From: an uncultured bacterium
GTDB taxonomy: Bacteria > Actinomycetota > UBA4738 > HRBIN12
Assembly: GCA_937881155.1 (NCBI GenBank)
Contig: CALGFI010000056.1
Span: forward strand, 1 to 16,741
DNA length: 16,741 nt
Direction of reading: 5' to 3'
The notes under the pieces were generated by a model, which was given only the letters and a program-made list of their open reading frames with translations, was not told where the DNA came from and ran no database searches. Shown piece after piece: positions 6,432 through 13,321 of the stretch; the first letter of the stretch is position 1; each line of letters opens with the position of its first letter. Position numbers and translations under genes: made by a program.

Positions 6432-7985
6432 TTACTCGAGCTCGATGCGCTCGGACGGCCGCTCCTCCTCCTCGACCCGTCCGAGGCCCGCCAGCGCGTG
6501 CATCGCATCGCCCATGCGGTCGATCACGACCTGGATCTCGCTGTCCTGCCGCCGCCCGATCGAGTCCGCCACCATGTCGATGCGCTTGCCGAGCGTCTCG
6601 TTCGAACGCTCGATCGTTTCCGCGAGCGACGCCAGGCGCTGCTCGACCAGCTCGATCACGTCGCCAGGCAGGTTCGCCTGGAGCTCCTTCAACGCGCGGA
6701 GCGTTTGCTTCGTCGCCGCCTGTCCGGCGGACACCTGCTCGGCGAGCGTGACGTTGTCGGACCGAACCAGCCGACCGAGTCCCTCGATCCTCCCAGCGAG
6801 CTTCGCGTCGAGTGCGCCCGCGGTTTCGTCGAGGCGTTCCTCGATCGATCGAACACGCTCCTCCGAGACCGGCGTCTGCTGCTCGAGCGCGCGCGTGAGA
6901 TTTGCCGTCAAGCCCGCGTGCGCTTCTGCGATGCCTCGCGTGAGTTGTTCGACCAGGCGCGTCGTCCCCACCTCGATCTCGTCGGTGACGCGTGCGAGCC
7001 GGTCTTCGAGGATCGCCGCGACCTGCCCGTCATCAACCCGCGCGGTTCGCACGATCTCGCTCCGGAGCGCTTCGGCATCCGAACGCACCATGCGCGCCAT
7101 CCCCATGATGTTGCGGGACATCGCCGTGTTGAGCTCGGACACGGCGTCCGTGATCGAACGGGTGTCGATCGCCATCCGCTCGTACACCAGCTGAACCTGT
7201 TCGTGGAGCGCGAGGTCCCGTTGCCCGTCGCGCTCGCTTTGGCGGCTGGTCGCCTCGCTGATCGCGGCCGTATCGATCGCCATCCGGTCGTACATCAGCT
7301 GCAGCTGCTCGCCGAGGAGCGCAGTCTGTGGCTCGACGATCTCGCGGACCCGATCCGCGATCGCGTCGTCTCGCGTCGTGAGCAGGTGGACCTGGGCTTC
7401 CATGCTGCCGGCCAGCTTCCCCATGGCTTCGACGCCGTGCTGCACGTACGTCTCCATCGCGCGGGAGATCCGCGTCGTCTCCGAGGTGATCAGCTGGCCG
7501 TGCTCGAGGATCCTGGACCGAACCGCCTCGATGACCTCCTGATCGCGTTCGGCGAGTTCATGCAGGGCCCCGGCGATCTGTCGCGTGATGTCGGCGAGCT
7601 GTGCTCGCAACGCCGCTACGTCCTTGACGGCAAGGGGCGCGCCGTGCTGGCGGCTGTTCTCGGCGATCAGGCTCCGGATCGCCTGGTCGCGCTCGCGATC
7701 GTGGACGGGGCGCGAGCGGGCCTGGTCCTTGTCGCCCTCGGTCGTCCTCCGAACCTCGTTGGCGACCTCGTGCATGAGCTTGCCGGCGGTGTGGCGGATC
7801 GCCGATAGACCTTCCTCCAACTGCTGCTGGATGGCGGCCTTGTACGACTCCATCATCTGTTCGATGCGCTCGGTCCCTTCTTGAGCGGTGGGCTCGGAAC
7901 CGGGCTCGCCCGTTGGGCGAGAGGAGAGGACACGCCGCCGCTTCGCCCGTTCGGCGGGCGAGTACGGGTCATCGGGCTGATGCAT
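6432..7985 (-). CDS. long coiled-coil protein of unknown function with internal repeats
   Basis: 517 residues from ATG 7985. I do not recognise the family. After a basic, proline-rich N-terminus (PYSPAERAKRRRVLSSRP) almost the whole protein is predicted by eye to be amphipathic helix with heptad-like spacing, rich in E, R, A, L and Q, with no signal peptide or membrane segment. Two repeats stand out: EQLQLMYDRMAIDT and EQVQLVYERMAIDT, 36 residues apart (about 226 and 262), and GMARMVRSDAEAL and GLGRLVRSDNVTL, 107 residues apart. An upstream in-frame TTG (8027) would add 14 residues, but it lies within a likely -10 box. The helical repeats recall apolipoprotein-like, chemoreceptor-like or cytoskeletal proteins only in a general way. 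It is inserted, reversed, between hadB and tRNA-Trp. Confidence 0.8.
   Translation of the reverse strand: MHQPDDPYSPAERAKRRRVLSSRPTGEPGSEPTAQEGTERIEQMMESYKAAIQQQLEEGLSAIRHTAGKLMHEVANEVRRTTEGDKDQARSRPVHDRERDQAIRSLIAENSRQHGAPLAVKDVAALRAQLADITRQIAGALHELAERDQEVIEAVRSRILEHGQLITSETTRISRAMETYVQHGVEAMGKLAGSMEAQVHLLTTRDDAIADRVREIVEPQTALLGEQLQLMYDRMAIDTAAISEATSRQSERDGQRDLALHEQVQLVYERMAIDTRSITDAVSELNTAMSRNIMGMARMVRSDAEALRSEIVRTARVDDGQVAAILEDRLARVTDEIEVGTTRLVEQLTRGIAEAHAGLTANLTRALEQQTPVSEERVRSIEERLDETAGALDAKLAGRIEGLGRLVRSDNVTLAEQVSAGQAATKQTLRALKELQANLPGDVIELVEQRLASLAETIERSNETLGKRIDMVADSIGRRQDSEIQVVIDRMGDAMHALAGLGRVEEEERPSERIELE
7163..7310 (-). repeat. 36-codon internal duplication within the coiled-coil gene
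   Basis: About 40 nt starting at 7163 recur with few differences at 7271, exactly 108 nt apart. The two copies encode the EQxQLxYxRMAIDT motifs. Conservation at DNA level suggests a fairly recent or conserved duplication of one helical unit. Confidence 0.75.
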
Positions 7986-8026
7986 CCGAGGCTCGCGATC
8001 CGGGGCCGTCGCGAAGCGTCCGCGCA

Positions 8027-8055
8027 AGTGTAGGAGAGGGCATGTCCAACATCAC
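8027..8055 (-). promoter_or_regulatory. candidate promoter of the coiled-coil gene
   Basis: Read on the minus strand, TACACT (8032-8027) lies 17 nt after GTGATG (8055-8050). The predicted start near 8020 gives a leader of about 35 nt before ATG 7985 and argues against the TTG at 8027. It is back to back with the tRNA-Trp promoter. Confidence 0.4.
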
Positions 8056-8104
8056 GCACCATCGGGCGAGTGCTTGGGGGAGGCATCCGGCGAGGAAACG
8101 TGCT

Positions 8105-8133
8105 TTGCCGGGCCTTTGAGGCACCCCTATACT
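8105..8133 (+). promoter_or_regulatory. sigma70-type promoter of tRNA-Trp/secE/nusG
   Basis: TTGCCG (8105-8110) and TATACT (8128-8133) are separated by exactly 17 nt. The predicted transcription start is about 10 nt before tRNA-Trp. Both boxes are close to consensus, unusual for such GC-rich DNA and fitting a growth-related gene set. Confidence 0.8.
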
Positions 8134-8150
8134 GACGTTCCGGGCCTCGG

Positions 8151-8224
8151 AGGGGCGTAGCTCAACCTGGTAGAGCACCGGTCTCCAAAACCGGCGGTTG
8201 GGGGTTCAAGTCCCTCCGCCCCTG
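8151..8224 (+). tRNA. tRNA-Trp (anticodon CCA)
   Basis: Acceptor AGGGGCG/CGCCCCT, anticodon stem CCGGT/ACCGG around loop CTCCAAA, T arm GGGGG/CCCTC around TTCAAGT with one G-U pair, discriminator G8224, no CCA encoded. A Trp tRNA directly before secE is the arrangement known in M. tuberculosis (trpT-secE). The secE Shine-Dalgarno begins 2 nt after the tRNA. Confidence 0.97.
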
Positions 8225-8237
8225 CAAGGAGCAAGCG

Positions 8238-8528
8238 ATGAACAGGCAGATGAAGCGGGCGCAGCGTCGCCAAGGGACGAGCGTCGAGCGCGCTCAGGCC
8301 GCGGTGACGGCTCGACGTGCGCAGCAGCAGCAAAAGCGCGAGCGCACGAGCGTCCGTCAGTTCCTGAAGGAGGTTCGTCAGGAGCTGAAAAAGGTCATCT
8401 GGCCGACGCGACAGGAGCTCGTCACGTACACAGCCGTCGTGCTCGTCACGGTCGTCGTGATGACGTCGTACGTGTTCGGGCTCGACGTCCTGTTCTCGCG
8501 GTACGTGCTCGATGTCTTCGTCAACTGA
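8238..8528 (+). CDS. secE: preprotein translocase subunit SecE
   Basis: 96 residues, within the range for single-span actinobacterial SecE. ATG 8238 follows AAGGAG (8226-8231) with 6-nt spacing. A basic, Gln-rich N-terminal region of about 38 residues leads to the conserved FLKEVRQELKKVIWPTRQEL segment, then one membrane helix (TAVVLVTVVVMTSYVFGLDVLF). SecE clamps SecY in the membrane channel that exports unfolded proteins. The gene shares the tRNA-Trp promoter and precedes nusG, the usual order. Confidence 0.97.
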   Translation: MNRQMKRAQRRQGTSVERAQAAVTARRAQQQQKRERTSVRQFLKEVRQELKKVIWPTRQELVTYTAVVLVTVVVMTSYVFGLDVLFSRYVLDVFVN

Positions 8529-8583
8529 TCCGGTCGCGGATCCAGACGCATCCGATCCCGAACGAAGTGACCGTGAGGCAACC

Positions 8584-9636
8584 ATGAACACGAACGCGAA
8601 CGAAGCCAACGACGACGTGGAGTCACCGGCTGAGGACGAGGCGTCCCCAACTGCCGAGGCGGAGCAGGTCGCGGAAGCCGAGCCCGTCATGGACGCGGAG
8701 TCCGGCGATGAAGCCGAAGCCGGAGCCGGAGCAGAGGGCGAACCCATCGAGGAGGCCGCACCCATCGTCGGGTCATCGGCGGACCTCGGCGAGCCGTACA
8801 CCGGGGCGAGCGAGACGTTCCAGGTCGGCGTCGACGTGACGGAATCGCAGGTTCCGCCCGAGACCGGCGTTGCGATCCTGCAGGACGCCACCGGCGAGGA
8901 ACCGCTTCCGGCAACGAACGAGGCCATCGGCGCCGGGCCGACGGATCTCGTCGAGGTTCCCGTCGAGGAAGAGGAGCCCTCCGCGGGCCTATCGGGCGTC
9001 GAGGAAGCTGCCGCGCTCCCGACGACGCCTGCCGAGGTCTCCACCGACCGCACGGCAGAGGCCGCCGATGAGATGGAGACGAAGGTCCGCGATCCGTTCC
9101 GAGGTCCCGGCGACTGGTACGTCGTGCACACGTACGCCGGTTACGAGAACAAGGTGAAGACGAACCTCGAATCCCGAATCCATACGATGCAGATGGAAGA
9201 CAAGATCTTCGACGTCCACATCCCCATGGAGGACGTCATGGAGATCAAGGGTGGTAAGAAGCAGGTCGTTCAGCGGAAGGTCTTCCCCGGATACCTGCTC
9301 GTGAAGATGGTGTACGACAACGACTCCTGGTACGTGGTGCGGAACACGCCAGGCGTGACGGGTTTCGTCGCCGCCGGGACGGGCAGCAAGCCCACACCGC
9401 TGTCCAAGCGCGAGGTGGAGAAGATCCTGGCCGTCAAGAAGGAAGAGGTGAAGCCGCAGTTCCGCCTGGGCTTCGAGGAGAACGACGTCGTGCGGATCAT
9501 CTCGGGGCCGTTCGCCGACTTCAACGGGACGATCAGCGAGATCAACCTCGACCAGAGCAAGCTCAAGGTGCTGGTCAACATCTTCGACCGCGAGACACCG
9601 GTGGAGCTGTCGTTCGACCAGGTCGCGAAGGTCTAG
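8584..9636 (+). CDS. nusG: transcription antitermination/pausing factor NusG with a long acidic N-terminal extension
   Basis: 350 residues from ATG 8584, which has GTGAGG about 7 nt upstream; ATG 8512 lies inside secE and has no ribosome binding site. The NusG core starts near W178 (DWYVVHTYAGYENKVKTNL), continues through the NGN domain (FPGYLLVKMVYDNDSWYVVRNTPGVTGF) and ends in a KOW domain (ENDVVRIISGPFADFNGTI...). NusG binds the RNA polymerase clamp and links it to Rho or the ribosomal protein S10. The core is about 173 residues, the size of a whole NusG from E. coli. The first 155 residues contain no Lys or Arg and are rich in Glu, Asp, Ala and Pro, so probably disordered. Shorter acidic extensions are known on other actinobacterial NusG proteins. 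Confidence 0.96.
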   Translation: MNTNANEANDDVESPAEDEASPTAEAEQVAEAEPVMDAESGDEAEAGAGAEGEPIEEAAPIVGSSADLGEPYTGASETFQVGVDVTESQVPPETGVAILQDATGEEPLPATNEAIGAGPTDLVEVPVEEEEPSAGLSGVEEAAALPTTPAEVSTDRTAEAADEMETKVRDPFRGPGDWYVVHTYAGYENKVKTNLESRIHTMQMEDKIFDVHIPMEDVMEIKGGKKQVVQRKVFPGYLLVKMVYDNDSWYVVRNTPGVTGFVAAGTGSKPTPLSKREVEKILAVKKEEVKPQFRLGFEENDVVRIISGPFADFNGTISEINLDQSKLKVLVNIFDRETPVELSFDQVAKV

Positions 9637-9656
9637 CCGCCGCTGCGCGCGGCGGC
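9636..9656 (+). terminator. GC-rich hairpin after nusG, no U tract
   Basis: GCCGCCGC (9636-9643) and GCGGCGGC (9649-9656) form a perfect 8-bp stem with a 5-nt loop starting at the last base of the nusG stop codon. No T run follows, so it may be a weak or factor-dependent terminator, a processing site, or a 3' stabiliser. Confidence 0.45.
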
Positions 9657-9666
9657 CCGTTACTCT

Positions 9667-9705
9667 CTGTATCGAACTGTATCGAAGCCCAACCGACCCA
9701 ACCGA
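9667..9705 (+). repeat. two adjacent tandem repeats in the rplK leader
   Basis: CTGTATCGAA occurs twice in a row (9667-9686). After a single G, CCCAACCGA occurs twice in a row (9688-9705). Both are perfect. They lie in the 134-nt nusG-rplK gap. Confidence 0.85.
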
Positions 9706-9726
9706 ACATCCGATTCGATCGCGGGA

Positions 9727-9760
9727 GGCCGAACCACGGCCGCTTGCACCGCAGGAGGTG
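9727..9760 (+). promoter_or_regulatory. hairpins around the rplK ribosome binding site
   Basis: GGCCG/CGGCC (9727-9731 and 9737-9741) close on AACCA. Next, CACC (9747-9750) can pair with GGTG (9757-9760), partly covering the AGGAGGT Shine-Dalgarno (9753-9759). In many bacteria L1 represses the rplK-rplA mRNA by binding near this place. That this is such a site is inference; I do not recognise the L1 motif itself. Confidence 0.3.
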
Positions 9761-9770
9761 AACGCCACAG

Positions 9771-10199
9771 ATGGCGAAGAAGAAGGTTCTCGCCGTCGTC
9801 AAGCTTCAGATCCGCGCCGGTCAGGCCACCCCGGCCCCGCCCGTCGGGACCGCGCTCGGCCAGCACGGCGTCAACATCATGGAGTTCTGCCGGCAGTACA
9901 ACGAGCAGACGCAGCAGTTCGCCGGCCAGGTGATCCCAGCCGAGCTCACGATCTACGAGGACCGTTCGTTCACGTTCATCATCAAGCAGCCGCCGGCGGC
10001 CGAGCTGATCAAGCAGGCCGTCGGACTGGAGAAGGGCTCCGGCGAGCCGAACCGCAACAAGGTCGGCAAGATCACGCAGGACCAGCTGCGCACGATCGCC
10101 CAGCGCAAGATGGCCGACCTGAACGCCAACGACGTCGACGCCGCGATGCAGATCCTCGCCGGAACGGCGCGCAGCATGGGCGTGGAGGTGGCGTCGTGA
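9771..10199 (+). CDS. rplK: 50S ribosomal protein L11
   Basis: 142 residues, the standard L11 length. ATG 9771 follows AGGAGGT (9753-9759) at a spacing of 11 nt. The protein carries the N-terminal domain with PAPPVGTALGQHGVNIMEF, where the conserved proline helix contacts thiostrepton and 23S rRNA, and the C-terminal RNA-binding domain (GKITQDQLRTIAQRKMADLNA...). L11 forms the base of the GTPase-associated stalk. It overlaps rplA by 4 bp. Confidence 0.98.
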   Translation: MAKKKVLAVVKLQIRAGQATPAPPVGTALGQHGVNIMEFCRQYNEQTQQFAGQVIPAELTIYEDRSFTFIIKQPPAAELIKQAVGLEKGSGEPNRNKVGKITQDQLRTIAQRKMADLNANDVDAAMQILAGTARSMGVEVAS

Positions 10200-10924
10200 C
10201 ACGCGGCAACGGGAAGCGATACGCCAAGACCGCGGAGCTCGTCGATCGCGATCGCGAGTACACACCTAGCGAGGCGATCGCGGTGCTGAAGCAGTTCCCG
10301 GATGCGAAGTTCGACGAGACGGTCGAGGTCGCCTTCCGCCTCGGGGTCGACCCGCGGAAGGCGGATCAGCTCGTCCGCGGAACGGTGAACCTGCCGAACG
10401 GCTCGGGCAAGTCGGTTCGCGTCGCGGTTTTCGCCCAAGGGCCGAAGGCGACCGAGGCTCGCGAGGCCGGCGCCGACGTCGTCGGAGGCGAGGACCTCGT
10501 CGAGCAGGTGATGGGGGGCCAGATCGATTTCGACGCGGCGGTCGCCTCTCCCGACATGATGGCCACGGTCGGAAAGGCCGGACGCGTGCTCGGCCCTCGC
10601 GGTCTCATGCCCAACCCGAAGACCGGCACCGTCACGAACGACATCGCGAAAGCCGTTCAGGACATCAAGGGCGGCAAGGTCGAGTACCGAACCGACCGGA
10701 CCGGCAACGTGCACATGATCATCGGGAAGAAGTCGTTCTCCGATCGACAGTTGTTGGAGAACTACGTCGCCGTCGTGGACGAGATCCTCCGAGGCAGGCC
10801 GTCGGCCGCGAAGGGCAAGTACGTGAAGAGCCTGACGCTCACGACGACGATGGGTCCCGGCATCGCTATCGACACGAACCGGCTGAAGGACACGGACGCC
10901 CCGCGGGCGGAGGCGCCGGCGTAG
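10196..10924 (+). CDS. rplA: 50S ribosomal protein L1
   Basis: 242 residues. GTG 10196 overlaps the rplK TGA (GTGA) and follows GGAGGT (10184-10189), so coupling to rplK is likely. Typical L1 segments are present: KFDETVEVAFRLGVDPRKADQ, GRVLGPRGLMPNPKTGTVT and IGKKSFSDRQLLENY. The last 12 or so residues form a charged tail. L1 is the mobile stalk protein that helps deacylated tRNA leave the E site, and in many bacteria it represses its own operon. Confidence 0.98.
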   Translation: MTRGNGKRYAKTAELVDRDREYTPSEAIAVLKQFPDAKFDETVEVAFRLGVDPRKADQLVRGTVNLPNGSGKSVRVAVFAQGPKATEAREAGADVVGGEDLVEQVMGGQIDFDAAVASPDMMATVGKAGRVLGPRGLMPNPKTGTVTNDIAKAVQDIKGGKVEYRTDRTGNVHMIIGKKSFSDRQLLENYVAVVDEILRGRPSAAKGKYVKSLTLTTTMGPGIAIDTNRLKDTDAPRAEAPA

Positions 10925-10946
10925 GTCGGCTAGCCCGCAGCACGAG

Positions 10947-10982
10947 AGCCCAGATTCCCCGGGTTCCCGGGAACGCTGGGCT
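10947..10982 (+). terminator. inverted repeat after rplA, possible terminator
   Basis: AGCCCAG (10947-10953) and CTGGGCT (10976-10982) are perfect 7-bp arms around a 22-nt, partly self-pairing centre (TTCCC...GGGAA). There is no T run after it, so termination is possible but unproven. It separates rplA from the membrane protein gene. Confidence 0.45.
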
Positions 10983-10995
10983 ACGCTCGCGAGCC

Positions 10996-13188
10996 GTGGA
11001 GGCTCGCCCACACGCCCGCGCATCCCGGTTCCGTCGTTCGAACGCGATGCACCGGCTGGGCCCGTGGGTTCTCGTCTCGCTCGCGGTGCTGTTCGGCCTC
11101 GTCGCGCTCCGCGCCGAGCTCTCACCGGCGCAGAACCTGAACGACGGTGCGGTCCACCGTTCGATGATCGCGTGGGCCGAGGATCGGTGGTCCGAAGGCC
11201 ATCTCCCGCTCGACGGATGGTACCCACAGCTCGTGCTCGGCTCATCCCGGTTTCACCGCTACCAGAGCCTGCCGCACGTGTTGACGGGGCTACTCGCGAT
11301 CGCCGTCGACTCGCACCGCGCGTACACGATCACGCTGTATCTCGGTCTCGCGCTGTGGCCGATCGCGGTGTTCGCCGGTGGACGACTCCTCGGTCTCGGG
11401 CGATGGCGTTCGGCCGCCGCTGCGCTCGTGTCACCGTTCATTGCGAGCGCACCGACGCTCGGGTACGAGTGGGGGAGCTACGCGTGGCGTGGGTACGGGA
11501 CGTGGACGCAGCTGTGGGGGATGTGGCTGCTGCCATTCGCATGGGGATTCGGCTACCGCGCGGTGGCTCGGGGGCGTTCGTACGCAGTTGCGGCGCTCGT
11601 GGTCGCGATCACCGTCGCGGTCCACCTTCTCACGGGGTACCTCGCGCTGTTGTCGCTCGGGGTGCTCGTACTCGTTCGGCCGACGCAATTCGTGAAGCGG
11701 ATCGCTCGCGCCGCCCTCGTCGGGATCGGTGCGTCCCTCATCGCGGCATGGGTCGTCGTGCCGTTACTCCTCGATCGGGCGACGACGATCCAGGACGAGT
11801 TCTCGCGGGGAAAGGTGTACTACGACTCGTTCGGCGCGCGGCAGATCCTGTCGTGGATGGGCACCGGCCAGCTGTTCGATCGTGACCGCATCCCAATCAT
11901 CTCCCTGGCGGTGGCGGTCGGGCTCGGAGTAAGTCTGTGGCGATGGCGCCGCGACGAGCGCGTTCGCGTGGTCGTCGGGCTCACGCTGCTGTCGCTCCTG
12001 CTCTTCTTCGGGCGGACGACGTGGGGATCGGCGCTTGGGCTGCTACCGGGGTCGGGCGACCTGTTCCTGCGTCGCTACGTCTTCGGCGTCCACCTCGGGG
12101 GGCTGTATCTCGCGGGCATCGGTCTCGCATGGCTCGGCAGGGTCGTGACGTCTTCGTTGGGCCGTCGGGAGTGGACGTTTGGTTGGCGCTTCCTTCGCCC
12201 TGTGGCCCTCGTTTCGCTCGGCGTGCTGGTGCTCTCACCGGCGTGGGGTGAGCGCTGGAGCTGGGCCGCCGTCGGTGCCCGATGGATCCACGAGCAACAG
12301 GTCGCGGATCGGACCGAGGGCGCCGACGTCGCCGCGCTCGTCGCGATCGCTGAACGGCGGGGCCCGGGCCGAATCTACGGCGGTCTTCGTTCCAACTGGG
12401 GTGCGGCGTATCGGGTCGGCCAGGTGCCGGTGTACGCGGAACTGCTCAATCTTGACGTGCAAGAGGTCGGCTTCACCCGGCCGACGTGGTCGCTGTCGTC
12501 ACCCCCGGAGTTCCGATTCCGCGACTCCGACCCGGCGCACTTCGACGTGTTCGACGTTCGGTACATGATCCAGCCGGCGACGCGTCCGCCTCCTGTGGAC
12601 GCGGAGCTGGTTGCGGAGCGGGGCCGGCACGCCTTGTGGGAGATCGCCGTCGACGGAGCGGTCGAGGTCGTCGATGTCGGGCGGGCGATCGAAGCGGATC
12701 GAACGAACCTCGGCGAGAAGATCGCGCCATGGCTGAGCTCGGACCTACCGGACGCGGACGTCTACCCGGGCATCGCGTTCGCCGGGTTCGAGCCGGCCGC
12801 CACGACGGTCACGGGAGATGAGGCGCCTCAGACGGCTCCCGGCGTCGTGGTCGGTGCGTCGCTGCAGCTCGACGACGGGCTCGCGAGCGCAACTGTCGAT
12901 ATGTCGCGACCCGCTGCCGTGATCCTCAAGGCGTCGTTCGACAACCGTTGGCGGGTGACCGTGGACGGCGAGGAGGTCAAGCCGCAGATGTTCGCGCCGA
13001 GCCTCGTGGGTCGCTTCGTCCCGGCGGGTCTACACGACATCTCGTTCGAGTACGTCCCGTTCCCGCGCTACGACGCGTTGCTCGGGATCGGCGTGGCGAC
13101 GTTCCTGGCATTGGTGTTCGTTTCGCGCCGGCTGGGGAGCAGAACTCATCCCGATGGTCGGATCTTGGGTTCGGACCCGGCGACGTAA
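10996..13188 (+). CDS. large multi-span membrane protein, GT-C/PTPS-related-like
   Basis: 730 residues from GTG 10996; ATG 11047 would shorten it by 17 residues, and neither start has a clear Shine-Dalgarno. The first membrane helix (about 21-40) is followed by an outside loop NLNDGAVHRS with D50, then WSEGHLPLDGWYPQLVLGSSRFHRYQSLPH, a pattern seen in GT-C fold glycosyltransferase-like proteins and the '6-pyruvoyl-tetrahydropterin synthase-related' membrane family. About ten further hydrophobic spans follow to roughly residue 415. A large soluble region then carries a C-terminal segment like that of YfhO-type proteins (ASFDNRWRVTVDGEEV...VPAGLHDISFEYVPFPRY) before a last helix. A role in lipid-linked sugar transfer at the envelope is inference; donor and acceptor are unknown. 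It lies between rplA and rplJ, where mycobacteria also hold envelope genes. Confidence 0.72.
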   Translation: MEARPHARASRFRRSNAMHRLGPWVLVSLAVLFGLVALRAELSPAQNLNDGAVHRSMIAWAEDRWSEGHLPLDGWYPQLVLGSSRFHRYQSLPHVLTGLLAIAVDSHRAYTITLYLGLALWPIAVFAGGRLLGLGRWRSAAAALVSPFIASAPTLGYEWGSYAWRGYGTWTQLWGMWLLPFAWGFGYRAVARGRSYAVAALVVAITVAVHLLTGYLALLSLGVLVLVRPTQFVKRIARAALVGIGASLIAAWVVVPLLLDRATTIQDEFSRGKVYYDSFGARQILSWMGTGQLFDRDRIPIISLAVAVGLGVSLWRWRRDERVRVVVGLTLLSLLLFFGRTTWGSALGLLPGSGDLFLRRYVFGVHLGGLYLAGIGLAWLGRVVTSSLGRREWTFGWRFLRPVALVSLGVLVLSPAWGERWSWAAVGARWIHEQQVADRTEGADVAALVAIAERRGPGRIYGGLRSNWGAAYRVGQVPVYAELLNLDVQEVGFTRPTWSLSSPPEFRFRDSDPAHFDVFDVRYMIQPATRPPPVDAELVAERGRHALWEIAVDGAVEVVDVGRAIEADRTNLGEKIAPWLSSDLPDADVYPGIAFAGFEPAATTVTGDEAPQTAPGVVVGASLQLDDGLASATVDMSRPAAVILKASFDNRWRVTVDGEEVKPQMFAPSLVGRFVPAGLHDISFEYVPFPRYDALLGIGVATFLALVFVSRRLGSRTHPDGRILGSDPAT

Positions 13189-13209
13189 GGCCCTCAAGAA
13201 TGGGGGCGG

Positions 13210-13238
13210 TTGGCGAGGCCGGCCGCGCCGAGTATTTT
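13210..13238 (+). promoter_or_regulatory. promoter of rplJ-rplL
   Basis: TTGGCG (13210-13215) and TATTTT (13233-13238) are separated by 17 nt, just after the membrane protein gene. The predicted start near 13245 gives a leader of about 136 nt before rplJ, which contains the terminator at 13322-13355. Confidence 0.65.
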
Positions 13239-13321
13239 TGGACGCGCCGCAGACAGCAGGGGCGCCGCATCATCCGGCCACGCCGGTACCTGCCGAGGCC
13301 ATCGGACGTGCCGAACGACGC

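Noticed and set aside
6498..7808. Plus-strand open frame of 436 codons opposite the coiled-coil gene
   Set aside because: Very rich in Arg, His and Asp, no ribosome binding site and no domain. The minus-strand frame is longer, has coherent heptads and repeats, and has a promoter-like sequence.
8512..8583. Upstream ATG for nusG at 8512
   Set aside because: It lies within the secE coding end and has no Shine-Dalgarno; ATG 8584 has GTGAGG at good spacing. The acidic extension remains long either way.
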